23,566 nt of DNA from a bacterium (GCA_021789455.1 JAJYJN010000013.1:1-23566), one strand, 5' to 3'; counted from the stretch's first letter, positions 1 through 7,929 are shown. Notes: a model not told the origin generated them from the letters alone. Numbers and translations are program-made.

Positions 1-572
1 TAGCCGAACTGGAAAAATCCGGAACCTTGCAGTCCCTTAAAGAAATGGGCGATTTTGTAGCCGGTTTCAGCAAAGGAACTACGGACGCTATGGTAGAACG
101 CATGGCCGGTACTGCCGAGAAACTGGCGGAACTAACAGAAATGACGCTTGAATATAACTTAAAGCCCTTGCTCGATACCGGCGAAGCCTTTATTAATAGC
201 GGGACTCTGAACGACTTAGTCGAGCTTTCAAACGGCGTTGCCGCAGCCAGAAGGATGATGACCGACGGGCTTATGGAAAGGGCGGTCGGAACAGGATTGG
301 AATTAGTCGAAGCTCTTTTAACCCAGATTGATATTAAAGAATTAATAAACGTTATCGACTGTTCTACTCATGAAACGCTTACTGAGTCTTCAGATCCTAA
401 ATATCATAAAGGCGGAGTCCTGTCGCTGGTTTCAATGACTAAGGATCCAGATGTTATGAACGGACTCAAATTTATGATGATTTTAGCTAAAAATCTTGCT
501 AAAAATTTAAAATTAAACGAACAGGATATATTCGTCCGTTCCGGTAGAACCGGTAAAACCGAATGTTATTAA
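1..572 (+). CDS. DUF1641 family protein, 5'-truncated by window edge
   Basis: The frame is open from position 3 with no stop upstream, so the gene almost certainly begins outside the window; the TTG at 27 is only the first possible start inside it. The C-terminal part has the DUF1641 signature (GGVLSLVSMTKDPDVMNGLK, then a helix rich in Ala/Leu/Lys). DUF1641 proteins are small and helical and are often encoded beside sulfide:quinone reductase or other FAD-dependent oxidoreductases; the biochemical role is not established. The visible part has an internal repeat: a segment beginning SGTL, then L-x-E, VA and D-x(2-3)-ER, occurs twice about 63 residues apart. A terminator follows directly, so this is the last gene of an operon mostly outside the window. 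Family call fairly sure, function unknown. Confidence 0.8.
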   Translation, partial: AELEKSGTLQSLKEMGDFVAGFSKGTTDAMVERMAGTAEKLAELTEMTLEYNLKPLLDTGEAFINSGTLNDLVELSNGVAAARRMMTDGLMERAVGTGLELVEALLTQIDIKELINVIDCSTHETLTESSDPKYHKGGVLSLVSMTKDPDVMNGLKFMMILAKNLAKNLKLNEQDIFVRSGRTGKTECY

Positions 573-611
573 AGAATAGCGCGGTTTAGTCACGGAAATA
601 ACCTGTTTTTG

Positions 612-660
612 TCCCGCAGTTATCGTAAATAAAATTTTATGACGATTGCGGGATTTTTTT
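612..660 (+). terminator. Rho-independent terminator after the DUF1641 gene
   Basis: TCCCGCA (612-618) pairs with TGCGGGA (647-653), with partial further pairing inside the loop (ATCG/CGAT-like), and is followed by seven T residues (654-660). It lies 40 nt after the stop codon and separates this gene from amt. Confidence 0.8.
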
Positions 661-699
661 GTTTAAAATTATTTATAAAAAATGTTATTATTAAAAAGT

Positions 700-716
700 T
701 TGATATTTAATATCAA
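700..716. promoter_or_regulatory. 17-bp palindrome upstream of amt, candidate operator
   Basis: TTGATATT-T-AATATCAA is a perfect inverted repeat with 8-bp arms around one base. It lies 39 nt upstream of the amt start and 24 nt upstream of its ribosome-binding site, where a transcription factor could act. No -24/-12 sigma-54 element (GG-N10-GC) is visible here. The region is very AT-rich, so a chance palindrome is possible. Confidence 0.4.
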
Positions 717-755
717 TATTTCAGTAAAAATAATTCCAAAGGGGGAGTTATAAAA

Positions 756-2003
756 ATGGAAACAAATGTTGCCGCGTTCAGTGCGGGTAATATTGCGTGG
801 GTTTTAACTTCGGCTGCGCTGGTGTTAATGATGACACCTGCATTAGGTTTTTTCTATGGAGGTATGGTAAGGAAGAAAAATGTGTTAAATACGCTGTCCC
901 TTAGTTTCGTAACTATTGCCACAGTCAGCTTTGTATGGATTTTATGGGGTTATTCGCTGTCTTTCGGACCTGACGCCTTAGGAGGATTCATTGGAAATCT
1001 TAAATATTTAGGGCTTTCCGGCATGGGTGTAAGCCAACATTCAAGATATGCTGAATCTTTACCTTCTTATGTTTTTGTAGTTTTCCAGCTTATGTTCGCA
1101 ATAATAACAGTAGCGTTAATAAGCGGTTCGCTTGTAGAAAGAGTAAAATTTTCTTCGTGGGTAGTATTTACGGCTATATGGCTTACAGTAGTTTATGCCC
1201 CAATAGCTCAGTGGGTATGGGGAATAGGCGGTATCTTTCAAAAAATGGGCGTTCTTGATTTTGCCGGCGGAACAGTAGTCCATATAAGCGCTGGATTTGC
1301 TGGACTTGCCGGTGCTTTAGTTTTAGGAAAAAGAAAAGGATATATGAAGGAAAATATAGTTCAGCCTAATCAGTTGGGATATACGATATTGGGAGCCGGA
1401 CTTTTATGGTTTGGATGGTTCGGATTTAACGGCGGCAGCGCGCTTGCGGCAAATTCTATTGCCGCGTCGGCATTTTTAGTTACGAACACCGCTGCTGCAT
1501 CCGCGGCTGTAAGCTGGATGATTGCGGAATGGATAAGGAACGGAAAGCCTACAAGCCTTGGTATAGTATCAGGTGCCATCGCTGGTCTTGCCACGATTAC
1601 TCCCGCTTCCGGTTACGTAACTCCCGGCGCCGCAATAATAATTGGATTTGTAGCAGGTATTATATGCTTTTCAATGGTCGTCTTCATAAAGCCTAAGTTA
1701 GGTTACGACGACGCGCTGGATGTTTTTAGCGTTCACGGCGTGGGAAGCGTCTGGGGCGTTTTTGCGACAGGTTTATTTGCCGATCCTTTAGTTAATAAAG
1801 CCGGAGAAGGCTTGCTTTATGGCAATCCCAAACAGGTCTGGATTCAGGTGCTTACTATTATCGCCGTCGCCGCGTATTCATTTGTAATGAGTTTTATTAT
1901 ATTTAAGATACTTGATTTAGCAATGGGTCTTAGGGTAGATAAAGATTCGGAAACCATGGGACTGGATATAACACAGCACGAAGAAACAGGATATAATCTA
2001 TAA
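756..2003 (+). CDS. amt: Ammonium transporter (Amt/MEP/Rh family)
   Basis: A 415-residue inner-membrane channel for NH4+/NH3 with about 11 membrane segments, close to the usual family length. Visible signatures are FYGGMVRKKNVLNT (residues 33-46), the DFAGGTVVH block containing the equivalent of the conserved Asp (D169) and the first pore histidine (H176), the long GLLWFGWFGFNGGSALA motif, and DDALDVFSVHGVG with the second pore histidine (H327). The ATG follows a strong GGGGGAG ribosome-binding site at 741-747. Amt genes are commonly paired with a P-II regulator gene (glnK); none is adjacent, and the next genes are sulfur-relay-like ORFs on the same strand 32 nt downstream. Identification is secure; regulation is not shown. 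Confidence 0.97.
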   Translation: METNVAAFSAGNIAWVLTSAALVLMMTPALGFFYGGMVRKKNVLNTLSLSFVTIATVSFVWILWGYSLSFGPDALGGFIGNLKYLGLSGMGVSQHSRYAESLPSYVFVVFQLMFAIITVALISGSLVERVKFSSWVVFTAIWLTVVYAPIAQWVWGIGGIFQKMGVLDFAGGTVVHISAGFAGLAGALVLGKRKGYMKENIVQPNQLGYTILGAGLLWFGWFGFNGGSALAANSIAASAFLVTNTAAASAAVSWMIAEWIRNGKPTSLGIVSGAIAGLATITPASGYVTPGAAIIIGFVAGIICFSMVVFIKPKLGYDDALDVFSVHGVGSVWGVFATGLFADPLVNKAGEGLLYGNPKQVWIQVLTIIAVAAYSFVMSFIIFKILDLAMGLRVDKDSETMGLDITQHEETGYNL

Positions 2004-2035
2004 ATAACTGCATTAGAGGGCGATAAGTAAAGCGT

Positions 2036-2317
2036 ATGAAGAGGATAGCAGTCTTGCTTGCGGAAAAAGAAGGATATTCCGAAGGTTTGCGAATGGCCGC
2101 AGGATTAAGCCTTTTAGACGATAAGGTAGATGTTTATCTTTTAAACGGTGATTTTGCCCAAGCTGATTTGACGGCCATAGAAAATCATCTCAGCATGATG
2201 AGAACCGTCGGAATAGGACTGTATTCCAATTTTGAAAAAGAAGGTTTTGATTTTATAAGCACATCAGATTTAGGAAAAGATTTATTGAAGTATGAGTATG
2301 TATTTTCGTACAGATGA
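2036..2317 (+). CDS. DsrE/F-like small protein without cysteine
   Basis: A 93-residue soluble protein whose start (MKRIAVLLAE), then GLRMAAGLSLLDDKVDVYLLNGD, follows the Rossmann-like DsrE/DsrF/TusD pattern: beta strand, helix with Ala/Leu-rich face, then a strand ending in LL-x-GD. Family members such as TusD/DsrE carry persulfide sulfur on a conserved cysteine; this protein has no cysteine, so it cannot be a carrier by that mechanism. The stop overlaps the next start (ATGA at 2314-2317), showing translational coupling to the 62-residue ORF. A possible ribosome-binding site AGAGGG (2015-2020) is rather far upstream. Likely a structural or regulatory partner in a DsrE-like pair; family call moderate. 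Confidence 0.6.
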   Translation: MKRIAVLLAEKEGYSEGLRMAAGLSLLDDKVDVYLLNGDFAQADLTAIENHLSMMRTVGIGLYSNFEKEGFDFISTSDLGKDLLKYEYVFSYR

Positions 2318-2502
2318 AAATTTTATATTTAATGAAAGAAAAATATGACGACGATTTTTTAAAATCGTTTAAATATATAATCGATGCCCAAATTGCAGAA
2401 GGCATCGAAGTCCTGACGATAAACCTTTACGATGGTGAAAATATCGATTATACTTCGTTGACCGATAAGATTTTTTCATATGACCGCGTAGTATGCGTGT
2501 AG
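2314..2502 (+). CDS. 62-residue protein coupled to the DsrE-like gene
   Basis: The start overlaps the preceding stop by four bases (ATGA). The sequence begins MKILYLMKEKYDDDFLKSF and ends SYDRVVCV, an alternating strand-helix-strand pattern, with one cysteine at the penultimate position (C61). Small ORFs of this kind follow DsrE-like genes in sulfur-metabolising bacteria, and a TusB/DsrH-like role is conceivable, but I cannot recognise the family with confidence. The 3' end runs into a short imperfect tandem repeat of GTAGTATG that carries the stop codon. Confidence 0.55.
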   Translation: MKILYLMKEKYDDDFLKSFKYIIDAQIAEGIEVLTINLYDGENIDYTSLTDKIFSYDRVVCV

Positions 2503-2515
2503 TATGTGTAGTATA
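2488..2515 (+). repeat. Short imperfect tandem repeat across a stop codon
   Basis: GTAGTATG occurs at 2488-2495 and 2499-2506, and GTAGTATA at 2508-2515. The TAG stop of the 62-residue ORF (2500-2502) lies in the middle copy. Slippage here could shift the ORF end. Confidence 0.5.
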
Positions 2516-2552
2516 CGTTTAGTAAAATAAATTAGTCGGAGGTTAAATTTTT

Positions 2553-3329
2553 ATGGATTATGGAATGGGAAATAGGCTTTCCAGAATTATTAAGCCAAAA
2601 GACGGCAAAACTGTTATGTTGGCCGTTGACCACGGGTATTTTATGGGACCGACCGGTGGACTTGAAAATATAGGCAAGTCCGTTACCCCGCTTTTAAGGT
2701 ATGCCGATTCTTTAATGCTTACCCGCGGTATTTTAAGAAGCCATATTGACCCTAAAATCGATATTCCAATAGTTTTACGCGCAAGCGGCGGAACGAGCAT
2801 TCTTAAAGACGACCTGTCGGACGAGGATATCGCAGTTTCTATGGAAGACGCCGTAAGGTTAAATGTAAGCGCGGTAGCTTTGTCTATTTTTATCGGTTCT
2901 AAAAATGAAAAACAGGGTATAATAAATCTGTCAAAATTAGTGGATAAAGGTTATAAATACGGTATTCCAGTTCTTGCCGTTACCGCGGTTGGAAGGGAAA
3001 TGACCAGAGACGCCCGTTATTTATCTTTGTCCGTTAGGATTGCGGCAGAAACTGGGGCGTCAATAGTTAAAACATACTATTGCGAAGATTTCGAAAAGGT
3101 TGTGGAAACATGCCCCGTACCGGTTGTGGTTGCCGGAGGTAAAAAAACTTCGGAGGCAGAAGCCATCAAACTTGCGTATGACGCTGTTAAACATGGAGCA
3201 TCCGGCGTTGATATGGGCAGAAATATATTTCAATCCGAAAAACCAATAAATATGATTAAAGCGGTGAAAGCGGTAGTCCACAAAGGAATTTCGCCGGAAG
3301 AGGCTTATAACTCTATATATAATATATGA
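2553..3329 (+). CDS. LsrF-like class I aldolase (DeoC/LacD superfamily)
   Basis: A 258-residue TIM-barrel aldolase that follows Escherichia coli LsrF closely through most of its length: GMxxRLSRI near the N-terminus, GKTVMLAxDHGYF (D26, H27), ADSLMLTRGILRS, IVKTYY with the expected Schiff-base lysine (K173), VVVAGGKK and GASGVDMGRNIFQ. LsrF is a thiolase acting late in breakdown of the quorum signal AI-2. No lsr transporter or kinase is nearby, so the substrate could instead be a related phosphorylated keto-compound, as in archaeal and bacterial class I aldolases (fructose-bisphosphate or aminodideoxyheptulosonate synthesis). The start is set by CGGAGG at 2537-2542. It sits 50 nt after the small ORF and 10 nt before the next gene. 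Superfamily certain, substrate uncertain. Confidence 0.88.
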   Translation: MDYGMGNRLSRIIKPKDGKTVMLAVDHGYFMGPTGGLENIGKSVTPLLRYADSLMLTRGILRSHIDPKIDIPIVLRASGGTSILKDDLSDEDIAVSMEDAVRLNVSAVALSIFIGSKNEKQGIINLSKLVDKGYKYGIPVLAVTAVGREMTRDARYLSLSVRIAAETGASIVKTYYCEDFEKVVETCPVPVVVAGGKKTSEAEAIKLAYDAVKHGASGVDMGRNIFQSEKPINMIKAVKAVVHKGISPEEAYNSIYNI

Positions 3330-3339
3330 AATATAATTC

Positions 3340-5541
3340 GTGAATAATTTAAAAAGCGAAAAAAGTTCTTATTTAAAATCTGCTGTCCACCAGCCCGTAG
3401 ACTGGTATCCATGGTGCGCAGAGGCTTTCGAAAAAGCAAAAGAAAAAGATATGCCGGTTCTCCTTGATATTGGAGCCGTATGGTGCCACTGGTGCCATGT
3501 AATGGACGGGGAATCTTACGAAGATGAGGAAACCGCGGCAATAATAAACGGAAATTATATAGCCGTAAAGGTAGATAAAGACGAAAGACCGGACATTGAC
3601 TCCAGATATCAGAAAGCCGTCAGCGCTTTTTCCGGAACAGGAGGCTGGCCTTTAACCGCTTTTTTAACATACGAAGGATATCTTTTTTACGGAGGCACTT
3701 ATTTTCCTAAAGAATCAAATTATGGACTTCCCGCATATAAGTCTGTTTTGTCTGAAATAGCTAAATATTATCGTGAAAATAAAGAATCTGTTTTTATCCA
3801 AAGTCTCGATTTCTATAAAAGAATTTCTGAAGACCATAATAAATCCCCTATCTTTAATATAAATATTAAAAGAATAAACGACGCGATAAAAAAAGACAAC
3901 TCTTTAAATACCGATTACGTAAAGCGCTTTGTAAACGAAGGGGCATTTGAATTCAAACTTCATTTTGACGAAATTAACGGAGGACTGGATGAATCTCCGA
4001 AGTTTTTTTATTTTTCCGCATTAGAACTTCTTGCATGGGATTATATAGCAAACAATGACAAGGATTCGCTAAACAAGGGGTTCTTTACCTTAAAAAAAAT
4101 GGCTGCCGGAGGGGTATTTGACCATGTAGGAGGCGGTTTTCACAGATATTCTACCGATAAAAAATGGATAATTCCGCATTTTGAAAAACTTGCCGAAATC
4201 AACGCTCAGGCTTTAAGAGTTTATTCATACTATTACAGATTGACCGGCAATAAGATTTTGCTGAATGTTATAAACAAAACCCTTGATTTTATATACGGCG
4301 AACTATACGACGGGTTTAACGGCGGTTTTTATACAAGCGTGGATGCTGATACCGGTTATAATGACGATGGGAGGTTCTTCACGTGGACATATGACGAATT
4401 TAAGGAAATTTTTAATAACAAGGAAGAATTTAAAGCTGCCGCAGGATTGTTTAACATAAACAAAGAAGGAATAATGCGCTATTCTGAAACGGAAAATTCT
4501 TCTAATGGCAGTTTTACAGGCAAAAATTTAAATTTTGACAGCGTTACCAATGTATTATACGTTGGTAACAATGAAAACGCCTTAGGCGGTAAATTATACG
4601 ACGGCATCATATCAAAGCTAAAATCTTTTAGGGAAAAAAGAAAAAAACCTTTTACCGACAAAATAAAATATTCATCAGTCAACGGAAGTCTTATTTATTC
4701 TATTACCGAGTTAAGTAAAATTTTCAGCCCTTTCGATGCTAACCGGCATAAGCTAAACGCAATATCAGAAAAATCGATTAAAATTTTCTTGGACGTTTTT
4801 GATAAAAACGGAGACGTCGGAAGATTTACCGTTGAGCAGGGAGGTTCCGTTTTAGACGACAACGCGTATATTATTCTGGCGCTCATAGGACTTTTTGAAA
4901 CAACATCCAAGCCTTTATATTTTATTTATGCAAAAAAAATAGCCGAGTATGTTATTAAAAATTTTTATGACAGCGGGACAGGAGGTTTTTTTGATATAAT
5001 TCACACTACAAGGAGTTCAAAAATCGGTTTTTTAAGCCATAAGGAAAAAAATATAACCGATTATGGAGGATATTCGCAAAATTCCTCTATATTGACGGCT
5101 ATGTCTAAATTGTATGCGCTTACAGGCGAAACCCAGTTTAAAAACGTGATACTGAAATCTTTTGAATATTTTATAAATGAGGCAAATATGTTAAAGCATA
5201 ATGCGTCCGGTTACTTAATAAGCCTGATTAATTACGCGTTTGGTGCTAATATTAATATCATAGCAGGCAGATACGGAGATAAAGCGGTTGGAGATTTTTT
5301 TGATGCGGCTGATAAATTAAACGCCGCCGGTAAACTAAAGTCAAATTTCAATTCGTTTAATATTTTTGTAGATATAAATAATAAAGAGCTGACAGATAGC
5401 TATTCATCTTTTGAAAATTTTGGAAAAGGAGACACTTTAATTCTTGAAGAAATTAGAAAAGCGTTGACAGAATTCGGCAGGGTAAAAAAGCCTTTAGTTT
5501 TTCAATGCGGTAATAAATCATGCACGATAAAAATTTTATAA
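3340..5541 (+). CDS. Thioredoxin-domain protein of the YyaL/SSP411 (DUF255) family
   Basis: A 733-residue cytoplasmic protein with an N-terminal thioredoxin-like domain (residues about 1-165) and a C-terminal six-hairpin glycosidase-like domain. The diagnostic N-terminal block is present: EKSSYL, then HQPVDWYPW, then WCHWCHVM with the C49-x-x-C52 pair, followed by KVDKDERPDID and GTGGWPL. The start codon is GTG; it is chosen because the family begins just before this block, and no good ribosome-binding site is visible, suggesting coupling to the aldolase gene ending 10 nt upstream. The molecular function of the family is not settled (redox and spermatogenesis-associated roles reported for relatives). 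The C-terminus keeps a CGNKSC motif like other members. Family call secure. Confidence 0.93.
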   Translation: MNNLKSEKSSYLKSAVHQPVDWYPWCAEAFEKAKEKDMPVLLDIGAVWCHWCHVMDGESYEDEETAAIINGNYIAVKVDKDERPDIDSRYQKAVSAFSGTGGWPLTAFLTYEGYLFYGGTYFPKESNYGLPAYKSVLSEIAKYYRENKESVFIQSLDFYKRISEDHNKSPIFNINIKRINDAIKKDNSLNTDYVKRFVNEGAFEFKLHFDEINGGLDESPKFFYFSALELLAWDYIANNDKDSLNKGFFTLKKMAAGGVFDHVGGGFHRYSTDKKWIIPHFEKLAEINAQALRVYSYYYRLTGNKILLNVINKTLDFIYGELYDGFNGGFYTSVDADTGYNDDGRFFTWTYDEFKEIFNNKEEFKAAAGLFNINKEGIMRYSETENSSNGSFTGKNLNFDSVTNVLYVGNNENALGGKLYDGIISKLKSFREKRKKPFTDKIKYSSVNGSLIYSITELSKIFSPFDANRHKLNAISEKSIKIFLDVFDKNGDVGRFTVEQGGSVLDDNAYIILALIGLFETTSKPLYFIYAKKIAEYVIKNFYDSGTGGFFDIIHTTRSSKIGFLSHKEKNITDYGGYSQNSSILTAMSKLYALTGETQFKNVILKSFEYFINEANMLKHNASGYLISLINYAFGANINIIAGRYGDKAVGDFFDAADKLNAAGKLKSNFNSFNIFVDINNKELTDSYSSFENFGKGDTLILEEIRKALTEFGRVKKPLVFQCGNKSCTIKIL

Positions 5542-5570
5542 ATTGAAAAATTAAATAAAAAAAATAAAAT

Positions 5571-5646
5571 TATGCCGATAATTCTTGACATAAATTAATA
5601 TGTTGTAGTAATATACTTTACTATTGGTATGCAGGCAATCGGCATA
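5571..5646. repeat. 9-bp inverted repeat flanking a promoter
   Basis: TATGCCGAT (5571-5579) and ATCGGCATA (5638-5646) are perfect reverse complements, 58 nt apart, flanking the promoter-like boxes at 5585-5614. The right arm also forms a small hairpin, GTATGC (5627-5632) with GCATAC (5642-5647). Candidate regulator-binding arrangement or 5'-leader structure. Confidence 0.45.
5585..5614 (+). promoter_or_regulatory. Sigma-70-type promoter of the LysM/NlpC gene
   Basis: TTGACA (5585-5590) and TAATAT (5609-5614) are separated by 18 bp. The gene start is 78 nt downstream of the -10 box and has its own GGGGGA ribosome-binding site near 5680-5686. This is the best promoter match seen in the window. 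Confidence 0.6.
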
Positions 5647-5691
5647 CACGGTAAATATACAGTTTAACGGTTTAAAAACGGGGGAACCTGC

Positions 5692-7002
5692 ATGAAAAGA
5701 GTATTGGTTTTACCGATATTTTTTACAATACTTTTTGTTTTAATTACAAATGCTTATTCTTACGTTAAACTTGTCGTAGTTCGTCCGGGAGCCACCCTTG
5801 GTCAGATTGCAGGCGCGCATAATACCACGGTAGCGTCTATAATGTCTTTAAACGGTCTTCATAACTACGTCATATATCCTGGCGAAAAACTAAAAGTTCC
5901 TTCCGCAGGAGGTTCATATCGTCCGTATCATCCGGCTCCGTCATTCGGTCATTACACGGTTCAGTTCGGAGATACCCTTTCTTTAATTGCGCAGAAATAT
6001 GGAACGTCGATTGCTGAACTAAGAAAGTTAAACCACCTATATTCTAACGTCATAAGGCAGGGGGCTGTTCTTACCGTGCCGCTCCAAAATAACGGAAACG
6101 GTGCAGGGGCTTCGCAAACCGTCGCATATATAACCGTTCGTCCGGGAGCCACCCTTGGTCAGATTGCAGGCGCGCATAATACCACGGTAGCGTCTATAAT
6201 GTCTTTAAACGGTCTTCATAACTACGTCATATATCCTGGCGAAAAACTAAAAGTTCCTTCCGCAGGAGGTTCATATCGTCCGTATCATCCGGCTCCGTCA
6301 TTCGGTCATTACACGGTTCAGTTCGGAGATACCCTTTCTTTAATTGCGCAGAAATATGGAACGTCGATTGCTGAACTAAGAAAGTTAAACCACCTATATT
6401 CTAACGTCATAAGGCAGGGGGCTGTTCTTACCGTGCCGGAAAGCTATAATACATACAAAACGTATAAAACGGCTCAAAACAATATCGATACCGCAGAAAA
6501 AAATTATAATTACTATGGCAATAATAATTATAATACTCCTAAAGAAACGACTTTTACGGTTTTAAATAACAATAATTGCAGGGTTAAAAATAATGCGCAT
6601 AGGAGCCTTGCATCAGGTAATTTAGGAAAATTCAGCATTGGAAAAAAAATAGTAAATGTTGCATACAGATATAGAGGCGTTCCTTATGTATGGGGAGGAA
6701 CTAACGACACTGGAATGGATTGTTCCGGTTTAATCCAACATGTTTTTTTAAAACTAGGCATACATCTTCCAAGGACTGCGGCTGAGCAGGCCAGGCTAGG
6801 CACGTATGTTCCTAAAGATGAGCTAAAACCGGGGGATTTACTTTTTTTTAGAACATACGCTTCGTACATTTCGCATGTCGGAATATATATAGGTCACGGA
6901 AAATTTATACAGGAAAATTACGACGCGGGCAAGGTAACTATTAACAGCCTTAACGATGAATATTTTGAAAGAACATACGCTTTTGCTAAATCCGTTAGAT
7001 AA
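5692..7002 (+). CDS. Secreted peptidoglycan hydrolase: four LysM + NlpC/P60
   Basis: A 436-residue exported endopeptidase that should bind peptidoglycan and cleave stem peptides. A signal peptide (residues 1-23, hydrophobic LPIFFTILFVLIT) is followed by LysM units at about 27-70, 87-130, 146-189 and 206-249, a Tyr/Asn-rich linker (about 250-305) and an NlpC/P60 domain (about 315-436). Catalytic Cys is C344 in MDCSGL, His is H395 in SHVGIYIG, and the third polar residue is probably Q407. LysM 1-2 and LysM 3-4 are copies of each other, encoded by two identical 303-bp DNA segments. It heads a same-strand block with lgt and an outer-membrane protein, consistent with envelope maintenance. Function well supported. 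Confidence 0.95.
   Translation: MKRVLVLPIFFTILFVLITNAYSYVKLVVVRPGATLGQIAGAHNTTVASIMSLNGLHNYVIYPGEKLKVPSAGGSYRPYHPAPSFGHYTVQFGDTLSLIAQKYGTSIAELRKLNHLYSNVIRQGAVLTVPLQNNGNGAGASQTVAYITVRPGATLGQIAGAHNTTVASIMSLNGLHNYVIYPGEKLKVPSAGGSYRPYHPAPSFGHYTVQFGDTLSLIAQKYGTSIAELRKLNHLYSNVIRQGAVLTVPESYNTYKTYKTAQNNIDTAEKNYNYYGNNNYNTPKETTFTVLNNNNCRVKNNAHRSLASGNLGKFSIGKKIVNVAYRYRGVPYVWGGTNDTGMDCSGLIQHVFLKLGIHLPRTAAEQARLGTYVPKDELKPGDLLFFRTYASYISHVGIYIGHGKFIQENYDAGKVTINSLNDEYFERTYAFAKSVR
5779..6438 (+). repeat. 303-bp perfect direct repeat inside the LysM gene
   Basis: Bases 5779-6081 and 6136-6438 read the same throughout, offset by exactly 357 bp (119 codons), so the frame is kept. Each copy encodes one LysM pair. 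The 54 bp between them are not duplicated. No synonymous difference is visible across 101 codons, so the duplication is very young or is maintained by gene conversion. Confidence 0.93.
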
Positions 7003-7062
7003 AACAATCCTTTATTTTAATAATTAATTATATAACTGAACAGGAGACCGTAAAGATAAAAT

Positions 7063-7929
7063 ATGCTTAATTTTAATAACTGGTATGCGCCTACGCCCGT
7101 GGTTTTTTTTGGAAATATTCCTGTACACTGGTACGGCATATTAATAGGAATTGGTTTTGTAGTGGGTATCGCAATTGCTTATTTTAGGGCAAAATCATGG
7201 GGTGAAGACCCTGAAAATATAATAAATATAATGGTTTTTGCCATACCGGTTTCTATTATCTTCGCCAGACTTTATTATGTAGTATTCGCATGGGGATATT
7301 ACGCAAATAATCTCCCAAGCGTTTTTTATATATGGCAGGGAGGATTAGCTATATACGGCGGCGAAATAGGCGGTCTTTTAACCCTTTATATTTATACTCG
7401 CGTAAAAAAACTTAATATTTGGCTTTATATTGATATGCTTGCCCCCAGTCTTCTTCTCGGTCAGGCAATTGGCAGATGGGGAAATTTCATAGACCAGCAG
7501 GCTTTCGGTTATCCGGTTAAATGGGGATTGCCTATAGCGGAAGGATTGCGTCCGGTTAATGCCTATACGCCCAAACATCTCATATTTGGCTTATGGGGAT
7601 ATCCTTTCCAATCCGCGCGACCGGAAAATCTTACTATGTATTCACATTTCGAGCCTTCTTTCTTTTTTGAATCCATACCGGACTTTTTAGGTTTTATGTT
7701 TTTAATATGGCTTTCCAGAAAAAAACCAAAAGTTGCGGGAAAAATCCTTATAGGATATTTAATATGGTACGGAATTACCAGATTTTTTACGGAAGGCACT
7801 AGAATAGACAGCTTATGGTTAGGTAACAGCATAAGGGTTTCCCAGGTTTTAAGTATGTTTGCTGTTATTATTTCTATAGGAGTTTTGATTTACAGGCGCT
7901 ACAGGTTTAAAGAAACAGCGCTAAGATAA
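7063..7929 (+). CDS. lgt: Prolipoprotein diacylglyceryl transferase
   Basis: A 288-residue inner-membrane enzyme that transfers diacylglycerol from phosphatidylglycerol to the lipobox cysteine of prolipoproteins, the first step of lipoprotein maturation. Signatures are IPVHWYGILIGIGF at the N-terminus, WQGGLAIYGGEIGG (residues 91-104) and the Lgt signature GRWGNFIDQQAFG with the essential arginine (R138). Tyr98 stands where E. coli Lgt has a histidine, a known natural variant position. About seven membrane segments are visible. The ATG has CAGGAG 16 nt upstream, which is distant. It ends 5 nt before the outer-membrane protein gene, so the two are co-transcribed. Confidence 0.97.
   Translation: MLNFNNWYAPTPVVFFGNIPVHWYGILIGIGFVVGIAIAYFRAKSWGEDPENIINIMVFAIPVSIIFARLYYVVFAWGYYANNLPSVFYIWQGGLAIYGGEIGGLLTLYIYTRVKKLNIWLYIDMLAPSLLLGQAIGRWGNFIDQQAFGYPVKWGLPIAEGLRPVNAYTPKHLIFGLWGYPFQSARPENLTMYSHFEPSFFFESIPDFLGFMFLIWLSRKKPKVAGKILIGYLIWYGITRFFTEGTRIDSLWLGNSIRVSQVLSMFAVIISIGVLIYRRYRFKETALR

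Noticed and set aside
661..755. Sigma-54/NtrC promoter for amt
   Set aside because: No GG-N10-GC -24/-12 element is present in the spacer.
1370..1594. 74-residue minus-strand ORF inside amt
   Set aside because: It is antisense to strongly conserved amt coding sequence, has no ribosome-binding site and shows no family resemblance.
5615..5691. Possible cyclic-dinucleotide riboswitch before the LysM/NlpC gene
   Set aside because: Such riboswitches do precede NlpC/P60 genes, but the leader is short and I cannot find the conserved cores of the ydaO or GEMM classes; only a 6-bp hairpin is visible.
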